From Eubacteriales bacterium (GTDB lineage: Bacteria; Bacillota; Clostridia; JAQUNY01): a DNA stretch of 33,939 nt. The first letter of the stretch is position 1. Every line of letters begins with the position of its first letter. The stretch spans positions 1 to 33,939 of the forward strand of contig JAQUNY010000002.1 of assembly GCA_028717405.1 (NCBI GenBank). Reading direction: 5' to 3'. The notes under the pieces were generated by a model that saw only the letters and a program-made list of their open reading frames with translations, did no database searches and was not told the origin of the DNA. Positions 30,464-33,939 of the stretch are shown one piece after another. The position numbers and the translations under genes were made by a program.

Positions 30464-31369
30464 TCAATTTGATTTTCTGCTATTCCTGTATCCCCGGGGA
30501 GACACCCCTGTTTCTCTGCTGAATACACGGCTGAAATATAGAGGATCCTCATACCCTGTGCTGCCCGCAACTTCTGCGATACTCATGCCTGTATTGACAA
30601 GAAGATGCCTTGCTTTTTCCATCCTGATCCTTTTTATATAGTCTTTTGGTGTTACTCCCATTACGTCGCGGAACTTATGCATAAATCTGAACAGACTGAG
30701 GTTTGCCACATCTGCGTAGTATTTCAGAGGCAGATTTTCACAATATTTTTCATTCATACTGTCCAGAGCTTTTTTCAGCGACATATCAGGCATTATCCTG
30801 CTGTTTGTCCCCGCATAATCTGCACGGCGTCCCATAAGTGCCATTAACCCCAGCAGGAGGGCAGCGCTCCTGTTTTCATAAAAAGACTCTTTGACCTGCA
30901 TCTCAAATATGATTTCTTTAAATATGCCTGTAAAGGCGTCGTCGATACCTGTAAAGTAGACTGCCGGGTAAGTGTTGTCTGAAGCCGGTATACCGCTTGT
31001 GTTCAAATAGCCGCGCGCAGAATGTCCTGTAAAGTGAGCCCAGTATGTTTCAGTATTTTCAGATGCATAATAATCGTAAATCTGCGGCTGACCCGGGGCG
31101 AAAACAACCACGCTTCCTTTATTTGCCTCAATGATATTTGCCGGGTCGTATGATGCCGGGAAATGTCCCTTCCCCCCCGCAATATAAATAATGTTGTAAT
31201 CTGCCCGTCCCTTTTTTCTTCTGATATGCATGTCCTGAGTGATAAATTTTTCATAGCCGCAGCTGTTGACGATTATCGGTGCAGAAAGGTCCTCTGTATC
31301 GGATGACATCATGACAGAAGGATCCTCAGTATCGGATGATCTGATTTTATTCCAACGCATGGCTATCAA
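30464..31369 (-). CDS. AraC family transcriptional regulator
   Basis: 301 residues. The N-terminal half looks like a cupin-type sugar-sensing domain (IYIAGGKGHFPA, VVVFAPGQPQIYDYY, YWAHFTGHSARGYL). The C-terminal 100 residues are two helix-turn-helix motifs with the family signature GVTPKDYIKRIRMEKARHLL and SIAEVAGSTGYEDPLYFSRV. The start is TTG at 31369 with AGGA 8 nt before; an ATG three codons later is an alternative. Residues about 10-29 hold a duplicated SSDTED element, from a short duplication in the DNA. It is divergent from the GH109-like gene and upstream of the dehydratase, so it probably controls both units in response to a sugar. Confidence 0.92.
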   Translation of the reverse strand: MIAMRWNKIRSSDTEDPSVMMSSDTEDLSAPIIVNSCGYEKFITQDMHIRRKKGRADYNIIYIAGGKGHFPASYDPANIIEANKGSVVVFAPGQPQIYDYYASENTETYWAHFTGHSARGYLNTSGIPASDNTYPAVYFTGIDDAFTGIFKEIIFEMQVKESFYENRSAALLLGLMALMGRRADYAGTNSRIMPDMSLKKALDSMNEKYCENLPLKYYADVANLSLFRFMHKFRDVMGVTPKDYIKRIRMEKARHLLVNTGMSIAEVAGSTGYEDPLYFSRVFSRETGVSPRGYRNSRKSN

Positions 31370-31525
31370 GTTAATGATCCTGGCCGCCTCCTCCCTTTTG
31401 CATGACTAAAAAAGGTATATATTTCAGCTTTTATTTTAACATGAATAGCATCATAATCCATGTTTTTGGCAATATTTCATCTGTCTTTGCCGGCGCTGAT
31501 AAAGTATCATTTTTTTCATCAAAGG

Positions 31526-31554
31526 TTGAAAAGCGGGAAAGCTTGTGATATTTT
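31526..31554 (+). promoter_or_regulatory. Promoter candidate for the GH109-like and deaminase-like genes
   Basis: TTGAAA (31526-31531) and TATTTT (31549-31554) are 17 nt apart, giving a leader of about 35 nt. The rest of the 225-bp divergent region (31370-31594) is AT-rich; it holds one ATTTTAACA half-site (31433-31441) like that in the palindrome at 32840-32861. Confidence 0.45.
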
Positions 31555-31594
31555 TCAGTTATACGATAGCTTTCAGGTAAACGAAAGGCTGCAA

Positions 31595-32848
31595 ATGAGC
31601 AAAAGAATAAAGACGGGCATGATCGGCTTGGGAGGCCGCGGGATAAGCCTTCTGAATCTGCTTCTGGACATGCCGGGCGATGTGGAGATATCAGCTGTTT
31701 GCGATATCCTGCCTGACAGGCTCACAACAGGTCTGGATTTATGCAGAAAAAAGGGCAGCGCAGATACAGTGGCCTGTTCAGACACAAATGATCTCTTATC
31801 AAGAAGTGATGTTGACGCGGTGATAATTGCAACCTCCTGGAACAGCCACCTCAGTATTGCCGCAGCAGCAATGGAAAATGGAAAATATGCGGCTTTTGAA
31901 GTCGGTCCTGCACAAAGCGAAGCCGAATGCAACAATCTCGTCAGTGTTTACAATCGTACCGGCATACCCTGCATGATGCTTGAAAACTGCTGTTACGGCA
32001 GAGTCGAAATGACACTGCTCAATATGATCAAAAAAGGTGTTTTTGGCGAAATAGTCCACTGCCGTGGAGGATATGAACACGATTTAAGGGCTCTTGCCGA
32101 GAAAACCAGCCCGGAAAGCCATAAGGAAAGATCAGTCCACTACATGAAACGCAACTGTGACCTTTATCCTACTCACGGGCTCGGTCCCGTCATGAAATAT
32201 CTGGGGATAAACAGGGGAAACAGGATGCTTACACTTGTATCAATGTCGTCTAAATCAAGAGGCATGCAGGACTACCTTAAGAACAAATATGGCAAGGATT
32301 CGCCGGAAGCCCTGATAGATTTCACACAGGGCGACATCGTAACGACCATGATAAAATGTGCCGGCGGCGAGACCATAATGCTTACCCACGATACTTCGCT
32401 CCCAAGGCCTTATTCCAGAGGCAGCCGCCTGCAGGGCACCCGTGGGCTCTGGCTTGAAAGCAGTGCCTCTATATATATTGAAGGGAGATCTGCCGCTCAT
32501 AAATGGGAACCCTTTGATGCCTGTTATGACGAATACGAGCATCCTTTGTGGAAGGAGTACCGCGCCCAGTCTGTAAGGGCCGGACATGGCGGAATGGATT
32601 ACCTTGTCCTGAGGGCATTCCTTGAAAGCGTCCGGAATGGTACTGAACCGCCTTTTGATATCTATGATTCACTGTCGGCAATGTCGGTATCTTATCTTTC
32701 CGAACAGTCAATAGCAATGGGATCCATGCCGGTGCCCATACCGGATTTCACAGCCGGTAAGTGGATCAGGCGCAAAGATACGACCCCCTCCATATTTTCT
32801 CTGAATAAAGTCTGTGACGAACTTTTCATGGGAGATGCTACATTTTAA
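31595..32848 (+). CDS. Gfo/Idh/MocA family oxidoreductase, GH109-like
   Basis: 417 residues from the ATG at 31595, which has GAAAGG before it; the 45 codons upstream in frame lie in the promoter region and are rejected. The N-terminal Rossmann fold has MIGLGGRGISLL and VCDILPDR. The second part matches the GH109 branch, NAD-dependent glycosidases such as alpha-N-acetylgalactosaminidase: ENCCYGRVEMTLLNM, DLYPTHGLGPVMKYLGINRG with the conserved YPTH (191-194), VSMSSKSRG, GHGGMDYLVLRAFLESVRNG and EQSIAMGS. GH109 members cleave by transient oxidation at C3. No Tat or Sec signal is seen, whereas several known members are exported, so it is probably cytoplasmic. Next to a deaminase-like gene, release of an amino sugar is a reasonable guess, but a plain oxidoreductase remains possible. 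Confidence 0.85.
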   Translation: MSKRIKTGMIGLGGRGISLLNLLLDMPGDVEISAVCDILPDRLTTGLDLCRKKGSADTVACSDTNDLLSRSDVDAVIIATSWNSHLSIAAAAMENGKYAAFEVGPAQSEAECNNLVSVYNRTGIPCMMLENCCYGRVEMTLLNMIKKGVFGEIVHCRGGYEHDLRALAEKTSPESHKERSVHYMKRNCDLYPTHGLGPVMKYLGINRGNRMLTLVSMSSKSRGMQDYLKNKYGKDSPEALIDFTQGDIVTTMIKCAGGETIMLTHDTSLPRPYSRGSRLQGTRGLWLESSASIYIEGRSAAHKWEPFDACYDEYEHPLWKEYRAQSVRAGHGGMDYLVLRAFLESVRNGTEPPFDIYDSLSAMSVSYLSEQSIAMGSMPVPIPDFTAGKWIRRKDTTPSIFSLNKVCDELFMGDATF

Positions 32849-32861
32849 CAGGTTAAAATGT
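32840..32861. other. Perfect 22-bp palindrome between the GH109-like and deaminase-like genes
   Basis: ACATTTTAAC-AG-GTTAAAATGT: 10-bp arms with a 2-bp centre. It covers the stop codon of the upstream gene (TAA at 32846-32848) and lies 39 bp before the next start. It is AT-rich with no T-tract, so it is not a terminator; an operator for a dimeric regulator is more likely. One half-site, ATTTTAACA, recurs at 31433-31441. Confidence 0.55.
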
Positions 32862-32900
32862 TACAAGTTGAAATATAAATATATCTGGAGGAATAAAAAT

Positions 32901-33779
32901 ATGACTGTCAATAATCTTCTGTTACAAAATGATCTGAACCTTATACCACCAGCCGAACTTGGCAGGGGGTCAGGGATCAGGCTGGAGGTTTGTGAAACCG
33001 AACAGGACCTCTACTGGAAAATGGCAATCGAGGTTTTCGACCTCATCAAGGAAAACAACCGTAAAAGGGAAAAGACGGTCATGATCGTTCCTTATGGGCC
33101 ACTTGGCCCTTACAGCAGGCTTGTATGGCTCATCAATAAATACAGGCTCAGCCTCAGGGAATGCTGTTTTATTAACATGGACGAATATCTGACAGCCGAC
33201 GGGACTGCCTTTATTGATAAAACCCACCCCCTATCCTTCAGGGGCGGAATGGACCGGATATTTTACGGACTGGTTGACAGCGAACTCAACCTGAAACCGG
33301 AAAACCGGATCTTCCCGGAGCCGGGCAAAGAAGACCTGATATGGGAAATAATCCTGAGGGCAGGCAAGCTGGATATGTGCTTCGGCGGGGTCGGCATAAA
33401 CGGCCACATAGCTTTCAATGAGCCTCCGGAACCCGGAGAACATATAAGCAACGAGGATTTCAGAAAGCTCCCGTCAAGGATCCTGAAACTGTCCCGGGAA
33501 ACCAGGACAATAAACGCATTCATGAATTGCGGCGGGGACCTCGACGGCATACCTCCCTATTGCATAACAGTGGGCATGAAAGAGATATGGTATGCGTCAA
33601 AGGTCCGCATGCTCATGCCTCGTGACTGGAATGCCGGCGCACTGAGAAAGGTGCTTCACGGCAAGCCTGCAGCGGCAGTGCCCTGCTCGCTTTTCCAGGA
33701 GCACGCGGACGCAAAGCTCTATGCCGCCGAACAGGCTCTCATAAATCCGGTACCAAAGATCAGGATATACAATAAATGA
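32901..33779 (+). CDS. Glucosamine-6-phosphate deaminase/isomerase family protein (NagB-like)
   Basis: 292 residues; NagB proper is about 240-270. The family turns amino-sugar 6-phosphates into the keto-sugar phosphate and ammonia. Visible: YGPLGPYSRLVWLI, CFINMDEYL with the catalytic-type Asp, FGGVGINGHIAFNEPP with the His and Glu of the active site; Asn in place of the E. coli Asp141 is also found in Bacillus NagB. The C-terminal VGMKEIWYASKVRMLMPRDW, normally strongly conserved as a product-binding loop, is divergent. GGAGG lies before the ATG at 32901. Given the GH109-like neighbour, galactosamine-6-phosphate or another amino sugar may be the substrate (inference). Two terminator-like hairpins follow. 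Confidence 0.85.
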   Translation: MTVNNLLLQNDLNLIPPAELGRGSGIRLEVCETEQDLYWKMAIEVFDLIKENNRKREKTVMIVPYGPLGPYSRLVWLINKYRLSLRECCFINMDEYLTADGTAFIDKTHPLSFRGGMDRIFYGLVDSELNLKPENRIFPEPGKEDLIWEIILRAGKLDMCFGGVGINGHIAFNEPPEPGEHISNEDFRKLPSRILKLSRETRTINAFMNCGGDLDGIPPYCITVGMKEIWYASKVRMLMPRDWNAGALRKVLHGKPAAAVPCSLFQEHADAKLYAAEQALINPVPKIRIYNK

Positions 33780-33782
33780 TAT

Positions 33783-33807
33783 CCTGGCGCCGGGCTCCGG
33801 TGCCGGG
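33783..33807 (+). terminator. GC-rich hairpin after the deaminase-like gene
   Basis: An 11-bp stem (two G-U pairs) with a 3-nt loop lies directly after the stop codon, followed by TATAATATTTTG, only weakly T-rich. It may act as a terminator or protect the 3' end. Confidence 0.55.
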
Positions 33808-33828
33808 TATAATATTTTGACAAATGTA

Positions 33829-33857
33829 GTGCTATCTTTCAGACAGCACATTTTTTT
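33829..33857 (+). terminator. Intrinsic terminator for the deaminase-like gene
   Basis: GTGCT-A-TCT-TTC-AGA-C-AGCAC (one A/C mismatch) is followed by A and seven T on the plus strand. It lies inside the last codons of the convergent rhaA-like gene. Confidence 0.7.
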
Positions 33858-33939
33858 CGTACTCTCTGACGGATTCAAGCCATTCGATCCCGACAGGAGC
33901 GCCTTTGGCGGCACAGAATTTATTCCATACTGCAGCTGC
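33832..33939 (-). CDS. rhaA: L-rhamnose isomerase, C-terminal fragment (5' part off window)
   Basis: Only the last 35 codons and TAG are in the window; the frame is open at the right edge. The peptide reads AAVWNKFCAAKGAPVG, then IEWLESVREYEKNVLSER. The pattern W-x-x-F/Y-C-x-x-x-x-x-P-V, then W, then YE-x-x-VLS-x-R is what I recall for the C-terminus of L-rhamnose isomerase, which converts L-rhamnose to L-rhamnulose. The fragment is too short to be certain. It converges with the deaminase-like gene, and the stop lies within the plus-strand terminator. Confidence 0.65.
   Translation of the reverse strand, partial: AAAVWNKFCAAKGAPVGIEWLESVREYEKNVLSER

Noticed and set aside
30436..30570. 45-codon upstream extension of the dehydratase
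   Set aside because: It overlaps the AraC coding region and has no family resemblance; GAGGAG marks the ATG at 30435.
33370..33440. Asp to Asn change in the NagB active site as a sign of inactivity
   Set aside because: Asn at this position also occurs in Bacillus-type NagB enzymes, so it is not evidence of loss of function.
1..33939. Mobile elements, phage genes, CRISPR arrays, tRNA or rRNA genes
   Set aside because: None was seen on either strand; the only repeats are short tandem units and small palindromes.

Overview
The window looks like chromosomal DNA of an anaerobic, spore-former-type Bacillota, most likely class Clostridia. The reasons are moderate GC with AT-rich promoters, strong AGGAGG-type ribosome binding sites, several TTG starts, and Firmicute families such as MutS2, DUF3842, DUF5693, Gx-transporter/heptaprenyl synthase genes, TRAP (MtrB) and an ATP-type PfkA. 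I see no phage, insertion sequence, CRISPR array, rRNA or tRNA. All assignments come from reading the translations; no database search was run.

Layout. 1-1091 (-): membrane-anchored PP2C-fold protein with degenerate metal-binding motifs, cut by the left edge. 1251-4646 (-): pgsA, DUF3842 gene, mutS2, with overlapping ends. 4739-6415 (-): mtrB (TRAP), a small DUF2007-like gene and pfkA, with a possible attenuator in front of pfkA. 6563-14261 (-): glycoside hydrolase-like gene, phosphohexomutase, dnaE with a repeat-rich linker. 14400-16202 (+): DUF5693 membrane protein, overlapping the 3' end of hepT by 108 bp.

16095-20439: a NusG-domain-II gene, a Gx-transporter gene and hepT on the minus strand, divergent from a type II NADH dehydrogenase fused to a DoxX-like membrane domain on the plus strand. 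The set resembles the core of the flavin-based extracellular electron transfer locus of Listeria (eetA, eetB, dmkB, ndh2), but without the flavin-transfer and lipoprotein genes. 20444-21920 (-): hisC and a small membrane protein. 22158-25829 (+): DUF58 and transglutaminase membrane proteins. 25832-29124 (-): B12-dependent methionine synthase with its reactivation domain as a separate upstream gene.

29287-33939: carbohydrate catabolism. An AraC regulator and an enolase-superfamily dehydratase (-) are divergent from a GH109-like oxidoreductase and a glucosamine-6-phosphate deaminase-like enzyme (+). The 3' end of a probable L-rhamnose isomerase (-) converges at the right edge. A perfect 22-bp palindrome lies between the two plus-strand genes.

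Cross-cutting themes. Several housekeeping proteins (DnaE, the methionine synthase activation protein, the DUF2007-like protein, AraC) carry short hydrophilic insertions, some built of tandem repeats. Convergent gene pairs are packed with 2-4 bp between them or with overlap. The leaders of pfkA and mtrB each contain mutually exclusive hairpins.
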